NCBI RefSeq assembly: GCF_026341515.1
Contig: NZ_JAPEOK010000001.1
Span: forward strand, 10,106,001-10,170,000
Direction of reading: 5' to 3'
Length of the DNA stretch: 64,000 nucleotides
DNA from: Streptomyces sp. NBC_00878
GTDB lineage: Bacteria > Actinomycetota > Actinomycetes > Streptomycetales > Streptomycetaceae
Both the position numbers and the translations under genes were made by a program. This document shows positions 1-7,204 of the stretch, in pieces; position 1 is the first letter of the stretch, and each line of letters opens with the position of its first letter. Under the pieces are notes generated by a model that made no database searches, had not been told where the DNA came from, and saw nothing but the letters and a program-made list of their open reading frames with translations.

Positions 1-603
1 GCCAGCTCGCTGCTCTCCACCGTGTACACCGAGCGGCCCGTCCTGCCCATGGGCTCCGGTACGCACTTCGCCGTCATCGAGGACGGTGAGATGGCGCCGG
101 TCGAGAACGACGACCAGGTTTCCGCGCTGGTCCGCTTCGCCGACGGCCCGTACACCACCGGCGCGGTCGGCACCCTGGAGGCCTCCCGCGTCATCGTCGG
201 CCCGCAGTGCGGACTCGCCATCGAGGTCTACGGCACCGAGGGCTCCGCGTCCTGGAACTTCGAGCAGCTCAACGAGTTGCGGCTCTGCCTCGGGCGCGGC
301 GGACCCAATGTCGGATACACCACGGTCCTCGCCAACGCCTCCATGGGCGACTACGCGCGGTTCCAGCCCGGACCGGCCAACAGCATGGGATTCGACGACC
401 TCAAGGTGATCGAGGCCAAGAAGTTCCTCATCGCGCTGGCCGGCGGCGCACAGCGCAACGCGACCATTTACGACGCCCACCAGGACGCCGAGGTCCTCGC
501 CGCCGTCGCCGCCTCGGCCGAGGACGGACTCTGGCACCCCGTCAGCCCCGTCCCGGACGCCGCCTACGGACGCCGACCACACGTCGAGGCGAGCCATGCC
601 TGA
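1..603 (+). CDS. Gfo/Idh/MocA-family oxidoreductase, C-terminal part (5' cut by window edge)
   Basis: The reading frame is open from base 1, so the gene begins outside the window. The visible 200 residues match the C-terminal substrate-binding alpha/beta domain of Gfo/Idh/MocA dehydrogenases: a strand rich in small residues, 'ALVRFADG', then 'IEVYGTEGSASWNFEQLNEL', the usual sheet that tests whether the substrate profile alters the family tree. The NAD-binding Rossmann half is not visible. Enzymes of this family oxidise or reduce sugars and inositols with NAD(P). Its stop overlaps the start of the next gene by 8 bases, so it heads a coupled dehydrogenase operon. Substrate unknown. Confidence 0.85.
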   Translation, partial: ASSLLSTVYTERPVLPMGSGTHFAVIEDGEMAPVENDDQVSALVRFADGPYTTGAVGTLEASRVIVGPQCGLAIEVYGTEGSASWNFEQLNELRLCLGRGGPNVGYTTVLANASMGDYARFQPGPANSMGFDDLKVIEAKKFLIALAGGAQRNATIYDAHQDAEVLAAVAASAEDGLWHPVSPVPDAAYGRRPHVEASHA

Positions 604-1591
604 TCCCACCGTCGTCGCCCTCGGCAGGGTCGACCCCACGCAGGCACAGGGGCAACTGCGAGGAAAGGCCGCCTTCGTGGCCCACCCGGGGCCGGACGAC
701 CTGGCCGCGGCCGTCGGCGCGATCATCCGTGCCGACGCCGTGGTCGACCGGGACGCACTGGACCGGATGCCCAACCGCCGTGTGCCGGCCCGCACCGGGG
801 CCGGCGTGGACCTGGTGGACGTGGCCGAGGCCACCGAGCGCGGCATCGCCGTGGTCGTCACCGCGGACAGCGGCTCCCAAGCGGTCGCCGAGGGCGTCCT
901 GGGCATGGCACTGCACCTGGTCAAACGCTTCGGACCGCTGAACCGGCTGGTACGGGACGGACAGTGGGCGCGGCGCGTCGAGGCCCCCGTCGGCGACCTG
1001 CGCGGCGCGGTCATCGGCATCATCGGCTTCGGCCGCTTCGGCCGCTTCGGCCGCTTCGGGCGTATCGGCCGCACCGGGCGCCGGGTCGGCGCGCTCGCGA
1101 AGGCCTTCGGGATGCGGGTGCTCGCCCACGACCGGTTCGCCACGCCGCCGGACGCCGTCGACTGCCCCGATCTGAGCGAACCGGCCGCGCACAGCGACGT
1201 CATCACCCTGCACGTGCCGCTTTCGGACACCACCCGCCACCTCGTGGACCGCCGGCTCCTGACCGCGGTCACGCTCGGGGCGGTGCTGGTGAACCGCCGT
1301 CGTGGGGGACTGGTGGACCTCGACTCCGTACTCGATGCGCTCGCCGCGGGCCGGCTGTCCGGTGTCGGCCTGGATGTCCACGACCCCGAGCCGCCCGTCC
1401 ACCACCCGCTCTTCGACCACCCCGACGTCCTGCTCACCCCGCACCTGATGGGCACGAGCATCCGCGCCGAAGCCGCGACCTACGCCGACGCGGCCCGAGG
1501 CGTCGCCGATGTGCAGGCCGGACGTCGTCCGGCCACGCTTGCCAAGCCCGAGTGGATGCCCACCGGTTGTTCCAAGGAGAGATCGAGATGA
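596..1591 (+). CDS. D-isomer-specific 2-hydroxyacid dehydrogenase (phosphoglycerate-dehydrogenase-like)
   Basis: 331 residues, a normal length for NAD-dependent D-2-hydroxyacid dehydrogenases. Visible family signatures are 'RTGAGVDLVDVAEATERGI', a Rossmann 'GIIGFG' loop near residue 142, 'PEPPVHHPLFDHPDVLLTPHL' with the catalytic Glu-His pair, and an Arg-Gly-Gly motif written here as 'NRRRGGLVD' where relatives usually have 'NTARGG'. The odd feature is the nucleotide-binding loop: four 9-bp units (1027-1062) encode FGR repeats, giving GFGRFGRFGRFGRIGR in place of a single GFGRIGR. About 11 extra residues sit at the cofactor loop, so activity is uncertain. The stop overlaps the next start (ATGA). 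Confidence 0.82.
   Translation: MPDPTVVALGRVDPTQAQGQLRGKAAFVAHPGPDDLAAAVGAIIRADAVVDRDALDRMPNRRVPARTGAGVDLVDVAEATERGIAVVVTADSGSQAVAEGVLGMALHLVKRFGPLNRLVRDGQWARRVEAPVGDLRGAVIGIIGFGRFGRFGRFGRIGRTGRRVGALAKAFGMRVLAHDRFATPPDAVDCPDLSEPAAHSDVITLHVPLSDTTRHLVDRRLLTAVTLGAVLVNRRRGGLVDLDSVLDALAAGRLSGVGLDVHDPEPPVHHPLFDHPDVLLTPHLMGTSIRAEAATYADAARGVADVQAGRRPATLAKPEWMPTGCSKERSR
1027..1062 (+). repeat. four tandem 9-bp units inside the dehydrogenase NAD loop
   Basis: The unit CTTCGGCCG occurs three times in perfect tandem, followed by a fourth copy with one change (CTTCGGGCG). The repeat is in frame and encodes consecutive Phe-Gly-Arg triplets within the Rossmann glycine loop. Such units can expand or contract by slippage without shifting the frame. 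Confidence 0.9.
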
Positions 1592-2364
1592 CACTGCTGG
1601 ACGACAAGGTCGTGCTGGTCAGCGGGGGCAGCAAGGGAGTCGGCGCCGCGGTCGTCCGAGCCGCGGCCCGGGAAGGCGCGTCGGTGCTCCTCACCGGTCG
1701 CCGTGCCGAGCCCGGCGAGGCGCTGGCCGCGGAACTCGTCGCCACGGGAGTTCAAGCCGCCTTCGTCAGGACCGATGTCAGCGACGTGGCGCAGGCGAAG
1801 GCGTCGGTGGCCGCCACGGTCAACCGATTCGGGCGGGTGGACTGCCTGGTCAACTGTGCGGGCCTGACCTCACGCGGTTCGCTGCTGGATACCACGCCGG
1901 AGCTGTTCGACGAGCACATCGCCGTCAATCTGCGCGCGCCGTTCTTCCTGATGCAGGGCGCCGTCGCCGACATGCTCTCCCGGCAGGCCCCCGGGACGAT
2001 CGTCAACATTATCTCCACATCCGCGCACTGTGGTCAGCCCTTCCTGGCGCCGTACAGTGCCGCCAAGGCGGGCTTGGCCGGGCTCACCCGTAACGCCGCG
2101 CACGCACACCGCTTCGACCGCATCCGTGTCAACGGGCTGAACATCGGATGGACGGACACCGAAGGTGAGGACGCCATCCAGCGAGCCTTCCATGGCGCCG
2201 GCGACGACTGGCGCGAACAGGCCGGGAAGAACCTGCCCATGGGTCGTCTGGGCCGGGCGGACGAAATCGCCGAATTCGCCGTCTTCCTGCTCTCGGAGCG
2301 TAGCGGAGTGGTTACTGGATCCGTGATCGACTGGGACCAGAACGTGATCGGCGCCATCGACTGA
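1588..2364 (+). CDS. SDR-family oxidoreductase
   Basis: 258 residues, typical for a classical short-chain dehydrogenase. The N-terminal NAD(P) site reads 'VLVSGGSKGVGAAV' (TGxxxGxG type with Ser for Thr), followed by 'NCAG' near residue 90, a serine in the 'IISTS' strand, and the catalytic 'YSAAKAG' Tyr-xxx-Lys motif. The start ATG overlaps the stop of the preceding gene (ATGA) and a purine-rich AAGGAGAG lies just upstream. It probably acts on a sugar, polyol or hydroxyacid intermediate alongside the flanking dehydrogenases; the precise substrate cannot be read from sequence. Confidence 0.88.
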   Translation: MTLLDDKVVLVSGGSKGVGAAVVRAAAREGASVLLTGRRAEPGEALAAELVATGVQAAFVRTDVSDVAQAKASVAATVNRFGRVDCLVNCAGLTSRGSLLDTTPELFDEHIAVNLRAPFFLMQGAVADMLSRQAPGTIVNIISTSAHCGQPFLAPYSAAKAGLAGLTRNAAHAHRFDRIRVNGLNIGWTDTEGEDAIQRAFHGAGDDWREQAGKNLPMGRLGRADEIAEFAVFLLSERSGVVTGSVIDWDQNVIGAID

Positions 2365-2379
2365 AAGGACGTACGCGGC

Positions 2380-3381
2380 ATGAAAATCGGACTGATCGGG
2401 CTGGGGCGGATCGGCGCGTTCCACGCCCAGACGCTCAGCGGCCTGCCGTCGGTGGACACTCTCGTGGTCACGGACGCCGTGCCCGGCCGTGCCGACGACA
2501 TCGCGGGGAAACTCGATGCCCACGCCGTCGACTCCGTGGCCGACCTGCTGGGCGCCGGCCTGGACGGTGTCGTCATCGCCGCCGCCACCGACGCCCACCC
2601 TGCCCTGTTGGAGGCCGCGGTCGAGGCAGGACTGCCCGTCTTCTGCGAGAAGCCCGTTGCCGCGGACACCGCCGAGGCCGCCCGGACGGCCCGCCTGCTC
2701 GCCGACCGGGGCGTCCCTGTCCAGATCGGCTACCCGCGCCGCTTCGACGCCGGGTTCGTCGCTGCCCGCGAGGCCCTGCACAGCGGCGCCCTCGGCTGGT
2801 TGCACACCATCCGCTCCACCACCCTTGACCCGGCCCCTCCGCCACGCGACTACGCGGCCGTCTCCGGCGGCATCTTCCGCGACTGCAGCGTCCACGACTT
2901 CGACGCCGTGCGCTGGGTGACCGGCCGCGAGGTGGTCGAGGTGTACGCCACCGGCGGGAACCGCGGCGAGGAGTGGATCCGCGACCTCGGCGACGTCGAC
3001 TCGGCGGCCACCGTCCTCACCATGGACGACGGCACCCTCGCCGTCGTCTCCAACACCCGCTACAACGCGCGCGGTTACGACGTCCGCCTGGAACTCCACG
3101 GCTCCCGCGACAGCGTCGCCGCCGGGCTGGAGGACAAGCTCCCGCTCCGCTCCGTCGAACCCGGCACCACCTTCCCCGCCGGCGTCCCGCACACCTTCTT
3201 CATGGACCGCTTCGCCGACGCCTTCCGCACCGAACTCGCCGCCTTCACCGAGGTCGTCAGCGGCGCTCGCTCGTCCCCCTGCACCCTCACGGACGCGGTC
3301 GAATCCAGCTGGGTCGCCGAAGCCGCCACCGCGTCCCTCCGCGAGCACCGCCCGGTCCGCATCGAGGAAGTGCGCGGGTGA
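2380..3381 (+). CDS. Gfo/Idh/MocA-family oxidoreductase (inositol 2-dehydrogenase-like)
   Basis: 333 residues. The N-terminal Rossmann motif is 'IGLIGLGRIGAFHAQTL', followed by the family hallmark 'FCEKPVA' with the conserved Glu-Lys-Pro that positions nicotinamide and substrate. A 'GGIFRDCSVHDFDAVRW' segment with the conserved Asp and His of inositol dehydrogenases lies near residues 165-180. The closest family in layout is myo-inositol 2-dehydrogenase (IolG), but other cyclitol or sugar dehydrogenases look the same at this level. The start is 15 bases after the previous stop with AAGGACG upstream. The end overlaps the next small gene (GTGA). Confidence 0.87.
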   Translation: MKIGLIGLGRIGAFHAQTLSGLPSVDTLVVTDAVPGRADDIAGKLDAHAVDSVADLLGAGLDGVVIAAATDAHPALLEAAVEAGLPVFCEKPVAADTAEAARTARLLADRGVPVQIGYPRRFDAGFVAAREALHSGALGWLHTIRSTTLDPAPPPRDYAAVSGGIFRDCSVHDFDAVRWVTGREVVEVYATGGNRGEEWIRDLGDVDSAATVLTMDDGTLAVVSNTRYNARGYDVRLELHGSRDSVAAGLEDKLPLRSVEPGTTFPAGVPHTFFMDRFADAFRTELAAFTEVVSGARSSPCTLTDAVESSWVAEAATASLREHRPVRIEEVRG

Positions 3382-3596
3382 CGGACAGCGATCGGGCAGG
3401 CGAAGGCTCCACTCGATCGCGGAGACAGGCCTCACCGGACATCAAGGACCACTACGTCTCGCCGTACGAACTCGGCCACGGACGCTTCGTCCCGGTCGAG
3501 CACGACTTCGCACGGCGGGACGAGCTCAAGGAAGCGGCCGACATGGTGCGCCGCACGAAAGCCCCCCTGCTCCCTTCACACTCGGAAGGCGCCTGA
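3378..3596 (+). CDS. small hypothetical protein (72 aa), possibly a gene remnant
   Basis: The GTG start overlaps the preceding stop as GTGA and the frame ends one base before the start of the next gene, so it fits tightly into the operon. The protein is hydrophilic, with no signal peptide or membrane segment, and contains 'SPDIKDHYVSPYELGHGRFVPVEHDFARRDELKEAA'. I do not recognise it. It could be a real small protein, or the end of a larger sugar-metabolism gene whose start has been lost. The codon pattern of the second half looks protein-coding. Confidence 0.5.
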   Translation: MTDSDRAGEGSTRSRRQASPDIKDHYVSPYELGHGRFVPVEHDFARRDELKEAADMVRRTKAPLLPSHSEGA

Positions 3597-3597
3597 C

Positions 3598-4734
3598 GTG
3601 AGCGCTCCAACCCTTCACAGAACCCCCGTACGTCGTGCCGCGATAGCCCTGACCGCCTCCGCGTCGGCTCTCGCCCTCACCGCGTGCGGCGTTGTCGACG
3701 GCATCGCCGGAAGCGGCGGCGCCGCATCCCCGACGAAGGGCGACGACATCACGGTGGGGCTGCTCCTGCCCGACAAGGACACCGCGCGCTTCGAGAACTT
3801 CGACTACCCGATCATCAAAAAGGGGGTCGCCACCCTCACGCACGGCAAGGGCACGGTCGTCTACGCCAACGCCGAGGCGAGTCAGGAGAAACAGAGCCGG
3901 CAGCTCCAGGAGCTGGTGGACCAGAAGGTCGACGTCATCCTGCTGGACGCGCTGGACGCCAAGGCCATCGCCCCGGACGTCCAGAAGGCGAAGGACGCCG
4001 GTATCCCCGTCATCGCCTACGACCGGCTCGCGCAGGGCCCGGTCAGCGCGTACGTCTCGCACGACAACGAAGCCGTCGGCGAGATCCAGGCGCGCGCCAT
4101 CACCGAGGCGCTCGGCAGCAAGTCGGCATCCCGCAAGATCGTCATGATGAACGGCGACCCCGCGGACACGAACTACGCGAAGTACAAGGGGGGAGCCCTC
4201 AAAGAATTCGACAACAAGGTCCAGATCGCCAAGGCGTACGACACCGACAAGTGGTCGCCTGCGGTCGCCAAGGCGAACATGAAGAAGGCGATCCAGGCCG
4301 TCGGCCTCGACAACATAGCCGCCGTCTACGCGGCCAACGACGGCTTGGCGGGCGCCGTCATCGAGGCGCTGAAGGAGGCGGGCGCCACCAAGATTCCCCC
4401 GGTGACCGGCCAGGACGCGAACCTGGACGCGGTGCAGCGGGTCGTCTCGGGCGAGCAGTCCATGACCGTGTACAAGCCGTTCCTGGACGAGGCCACCCAC
4501 GCCGCGGAGATGGCGGTCTACATGGTCCAGGGCCACGACATCCAGTTCGACGCGCTGACCCAGGACAGGGTCGACAGCCCCACCGAGAAGGAGATCCCTT
4601 CGATGCTGGTGCCGGCGGTCTCCCTCACGACGGACAACATCAAGAGCACGGTGATCGCGGACGGCGTCTACACCGTCAAGGACATCTGCACCCCGAAGTA
4701 CGCGGAGGACTGTGCGGCGATCGGCCTGAAGTAG
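3598..4734 (+). CDS. sugar ABC transporter substrate-binding lipoprotein, xylose (XylF-like) type
   Basis: 378 residues from a GTG start one base after the previous stop. The N terminus is a lipoprotein signal (Arg-rich, then 'ASALALTACG', Cys as acylation site). The mature part is a periplasmic-binding-protein type 1 fold: 'ITVGLLLPDKDTARFENFDYPIIKKG', 'VDVILLDALDAKAIAPDVQKAKDAGIPVIAYDRL', 'VYAANDGLAGAVIEAL' and 'PPVTGQDA', the pattern of D-xylose and related monosaccharide binders. No permease or ATPase gene follows: the next gene is convergent, after a terminator. It must therefore borrow membrane components encoded elsewhere or serve as a sensor. Monosaccharide binding is inferred. Confidence 0.88.
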   Translation: MSAPTLHRTPVRRAAIALTASASALALTACGVVDGIAGSGGAASPTKGDDITVGLLLPDKDTARFENFDYPIIKKGVATLTHGKGTVVYANAEASQEKQSRQLQELVDQKVDVILLDALDAKAIAPDVQKAKDAGIPVIAYDRLAQGPVSAYVSHDNEAVGEIQARAITEALGSKSASRKIVMMNGDPADTNYAKYKGGALKEFDNKVQIAKAYDTDKWSPAVAKANMKKAIQAVGLDNIAAVYAANDGLAGAVIEALKEAGATKIPPVTGQDANLDAVQRVVSGEQSMTVYKPFLDEATHAAEMAVYMVQGHDIQFDALTQDRVDSPTEKEIPSMLVPAVSLTTDNIKSTVIADGVYTVKDICTPKYAEDCAAIGLK

Positions 4735-4741
4735 GTTCATG

Positions 4742-4778
4742 CGCCCCGTGCCCGCGACAATGATCCGGGCACGGGGCG
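4742..4778. terminator. bidirectional terminator hairpin between convergent genes
   Basis: A perfect 12-bp stem (CGCCCCGTGCCC at 4742-4753 and its complement at 4767-4778) encloses a 13-base loop. It lies just after the sugar-binding-protein stop and before the 3' end of the RIO kinase gene on the other strand, so it can serve both. Confidence 0.85.
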
Positions 4779-4833
4779 GTCACATGATCGCCCGGACAGG
4801 CTCTGCTGGACAGGTCCCGGCAAGCCGCCCGGC

Positions 4834-5772
4834 TCAGAAGGCGTGCGCCATCAGCTCCGCGAAGAGCGCGTGCTCGTCGACATCGAGGCCCCGCGAGCGG
4901 AACCAGCCGCAGATGTTGGCGCAGTCGCGCTGGAGGAAGGTCATCCCGTTCAGGTTGCCTACCAGGTCGACGATCTGTGGCAGGTCGATGATGACCAGCC
5001 GCTCGCCCGCCGCCAGGATGTTGTACGCCGAGAGGTCGCCGTGCACGACGCCGTTCTGCACCATCGTCGCGAGCGCATCGGTGAGCTGCTCGAAGTACGC
5101 CGCCAGCAGCTCGGGTGAGGGTCGGGTCTGGGCGAGCCGGGGCGCGGTCTGGACGGCGCCGTCCTCGTCGACGACGGTGATCCACTCCATCAGGATCTCG
5201 GTGCCGTCGATCTGGACCGGGTAGGGAACCGGTAGTCCGAGGTCCCAGAGCCGCACCAGCGCACCCCACTCGGACACCGCCCACTCGCCGGCCGCGACCT
5301 GCCGGCCGAAGGTGCTCTTCCGCTTGAGGGCCCGCTCGTCACGTGAGCGTTTCATCGAACGGCCCTCGGTGTAGGACGCGGAGCGGTGGAAGGTCCGGTG
5401 CTCGGGAGAGCGGTACCGCTTGGCCGCCATGACCACCCCGGTGGCAGGGTCGAGCGGGTCGGCGCGCTCGACGAGGTGGACGTCGGCCTCCTTGCCGGTC
5501 TTGAGGACGCCGAGCTCGGTGTCGATCGCGCCCTGCGAGGTCACCACCCAGTCCGGGAGGGGCTCGGGGCCTCGGCAGAGGGGTTCGACACTGAGCCAGG
5601 TCGACCAGCGCCGGCCGTCCTCGAGGTCGTCGTAGGAATGGAAGTCGAAGACGAACCGGTCGTCGACGTCGCCCAGGTCGTCCGGCGGCGGGACGTGGCG
5701 GTAGGTGTCGGTGATGAAGTCGTCAGGAAATGCCGGGTGCTGAGGGTGCTGCGAGAGATCGTCGTGAGACAT
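4834..5772 (-). CDS. RIO1-family atypical serine kinase
   Basis: 312 residues. The C-terminal half carries RIO-kinase signatures: 'GKEADVHLVE' as the flexible P-loop equivalent, 'AAKRYRSPEHRTFHRS' with the ATP-binding lysine, 'TEILMEWI' at the hinge, catalytic 'VVHGDLSAYNIL', and metal-binding 'IIDLPQIVD' in place of DFG. RIO kinases are ancient atypical kinases, linked to ribosome maturation in archaea and eukaryotes; the bacterial role is poorly known. The N-terminal 90 residues are acidic and unlike known domains. The chosen start has only a weak GGAG 11 bases upstream, and a small upstream ORF with a strong ribosome-binding site overlaps it. Confidence 0.88.
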   Translation of the reverse strand: MSHDDLSQHPQHPAFPDDFITDTYRHVPPPDDLGDVDDRFVFDFHSYDDLEDGRRWSTWLSVEPLCRGPEPLPDWVVTSQGAIDTELGVLKTGKEADVHLVERADPLDPATGVVMAAKRYRSPEHRTFHRSASYTEGRSMKRSRDERALKRKSTFGRQVAAGEWAVSEWGALVRLWDLGLPVPYPVQIDGTEILMEWITVVDEDGAVQTAPRLAQTRPSPELLAAYFEQLTDALATMVQNGVVHGDLSAYNILAAGERLVIIDLPQIVDLVGNLNGMTFLQRDCANICGWFRSRGLDVDEHALFAELMAHAF

Positions 5773-5839
5773 CGCTGGAGGTGCTCCATGAGGCGAGAGG
5801 GAGGCGGTCTGCGGGCAGGCCGAAGACAGTTGTGGTCAC
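5723..5839 (-). CDS. possible upstream ORF overlapping the RIO kinase start (38 aa)
   Basis: On the minus strand a GTG at 5839 is preceded at good spacing by AGGAGG, the best ribosome-binding site in this leader. The frame runs 38 codons and stops 50 bases inside the RIO kinase gene, in a different frame. The peptide starts VTTTVFGLPADRLPLASW and resembles nothing I know. It may couple or modulate kinase translation. The alternative is that it is chance, in which case the strong SD has no partner. Confidence 0.35.
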   Translation of the reverse strand: MTTTVFGLPADRLPLASWSTSSDVSRRSLAAPSAPGIS

Positions 5840-5861
5840 GGTCGTGCCTCCTCTCGTGGAG

Positions 5862-5880
5862 CACCGGGCAGCTCCCGGTG
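5862..5880 (-). promoter_or_regulatory. leader hairpin upstream of the RIO kinase small ORF
   Basis: CACCGGG and CCCGGTG form a perfect 7-bp stem around a 5-base loop, 10 bases upstream of the strong SD of the small ORF. It may be a 5'-UTR structure or a weak terminator. The rest of 5881-6103 has no gene I can support apart from a 28-bp tandem repeat. Confidence 0.4.
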
Positions 5881-6041
5881 TTTCGCCCATGGTGAGGGGC
5901 GGACACAGGGAGCTGCAACCGAATAAAGACGGCCCGCGTCGAACGGCCCCAGCGGTGCCGTAGGTTCCCGGTGTGATCCTCCGTACCGGGCTCGTCCCGG
6001 CCCTGTTCGGGCTGACGTCGGCCGGGTCGTTGCTGTCAGCC

Positions 6042-6095
6042 GGTCGTGACGACAGCCCGTCGCGCGGGCGGTCGTGACGACAGCCCGTCGCGCGG
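6042..6095. repeat. 26-bp direct repeat with 28-bp period
   Basis: GGTCGTGACGACAGCCCGTC and the following CGCGG occur at 6042-6067 and again at 6070-6095. It lies just beyond the 3' end of the small secreted-protein gene on the minus strand. It looks like a recent local duplication; no function is evident. Confidence 0.9.
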
Positions 6096-6103
6096 CTGTG
6101 GTG

Positions 6104-6493
6104 TCAGCAGGGCTGGGGAATGCCGTTGCCGATGGTGTCCGGCAGGGGGTTGGTCTCGCTGTAGATGTCGGTGTCCTTCATGTAGCCCCACTGGCCGTTG
6201 TCGGCCTGCGTCCACAGCCACCGGTACGGGTGCGGGCCGCCGACGTAGGCGCCGTGGTCGGTGCGGCACTCGAACCAGCTCGGGTTCGAGTACATCTTGC
6301 CGACCGCACGATTCGTGTTGGGGCCGGCGTAGACGGTGGCCCCCACGACGTTGTTGCAGTACATGTGCATTCCGCCGTCGCCCCACCAGCACGGTGTGGC
6401 CGCCTCGGCCGTGCCGGAGAAGACGGTGCCCAGCGCGGCCAGCGACACGCCGGTCGTGAGAAGAGCCGAGAACTTGCGAGTGGATGCCTTCAT
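6104..6493 (-). CDS. small secreted protein, SH3-like, paralogue of the adjacent gene
   Basis: 129 residues with a clear Sec signal (Lys/Arg start, hydrophobic core, cleavage near 'GTAEA-A'). The mature part has five cysteines and the motif 'GGPHPYRWLWTQADNGQWGYMKDT...SETNP', shared almost word for word with the neighbouring secreted protein. The 'W...ADNGQWGYM' pattern suggests a small beta-barrel similar to bacterial SH3 domains (inference). The ATG has GGGGG at suitable distance. Function unknown; probably an extracellular or cell-wall-associated protein. Confidence 0.8.
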   Translation of the reverse strand: MKASTRKFSALLTTGVSLAALGTVFSGTAEAATPCWWGDGGMHMYCNNVVGATVYAGPNTNRAVGKMYSNPSWFECRTDHGAYVGGPHPYRWLWTQADNGQWGYMKDTDIYSETNPLPDTIGNGIPQPC

Positions 6494-6624
6494 GGTGATC
6501 CCCCTGTGATGGTGCGATGGTGTCGTTTCGGTGGGGCCGCGCGGATTCCCACGCCACGCGAGCGGTAGTGGTGGTGCTGCGTCGCGCGGCCGCTCTTGAG
6601 TGCGTGAGGCGGGACCGGCACGGT

Positions 6625-6999
6625 TCAGCAGGAACGCACCGGGTTGGTCTCGCTGGAGATCGAGGTGTCCTTCATGTAGCCCCACTGGCCGTTGTCCGCC
6701 TTGGTGAACAGCCAGCGGTTCGGGTGCGGGCCGCCCACGTAGGGCCCGTCGTCGCGGCGGCAGTGGAACCAGCTGTGGGTGCTGTTCATGTAGCCGACGA
6801 TCCGGTCGGGGATCGGGTAGCCGTCGGTTTCCCGGGAGTCGTAGACCGGCGCGCCTCGCACGTTGTAGCACCAGTAGTAGCCGTTGCCGTCCGGACCGGT
6901 GCAGCCGCTCGCCGCCGCGGCGGTTCCCGCACCCGCCAGTCCTGTGCCCGCCGTCACGGCCGCCACCATCGTGGCAGCCAAAATCCCCCGTACGCGCAT
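6625..6999 (-). CDS. small secreted protein, SH3-like, paralogue of the adjacent gene
   Basis: 124 residues, Sec signal ('MRVRGILAATMVAAVTAGTGLAGAGTAAAAS'), then a mature domain with cysteines and 'GGPHPNRWLFTKADNGQWGYMKDT...SETNP'. It is the upstream member of a tandem pair with the protein at 6104-6493; about the last 60 residues align closely while the first mature segment differs. An AGGAGCG site precedes the ATG. The two have separate 5' regions (131 bases between them). Function unknown. Confidence 0.8.
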   Translation of the reverse strand: MRVRGILAATMVAAVTAGTGLAGAGTAAAASGCTGPDGNGYYWCYNVRGAPVYDSRETDGYPIPDRIVGYMNSTHSWFHCRRDDGPYVGGPHPNRWLFTKADNGQWGYMKDTSISSETNPVRSC

Positions 7000-7204
7000 G
7001 GAGCGCTCCTTCGCGGTGATCGTGTTCTCGTCTCCGAGTGAGGTGCGCGGCCGCGTACCTCGACCGCCGGAGCCCGGTGGTCGTCGGCAAGCCTGCCCCA
7101 GCCGCTTCGTCCGCGCACGGCGGTTCGGGCTCAGCCGAAAGACCTGCCCGGCACGGGTGAAATATTTGACATCAAAGGTCTGTTCGGAGCTGGACCGCGA
7201 TCAC

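Noticed and set aside
1870..3435. 521-codon minus-strand frame opposite the SDR and Gfo/Idh genes
   Set aside because: Low-complexity Gly/Val/Asp/Arg composition; both plus-strand genes have catalytic motifs.
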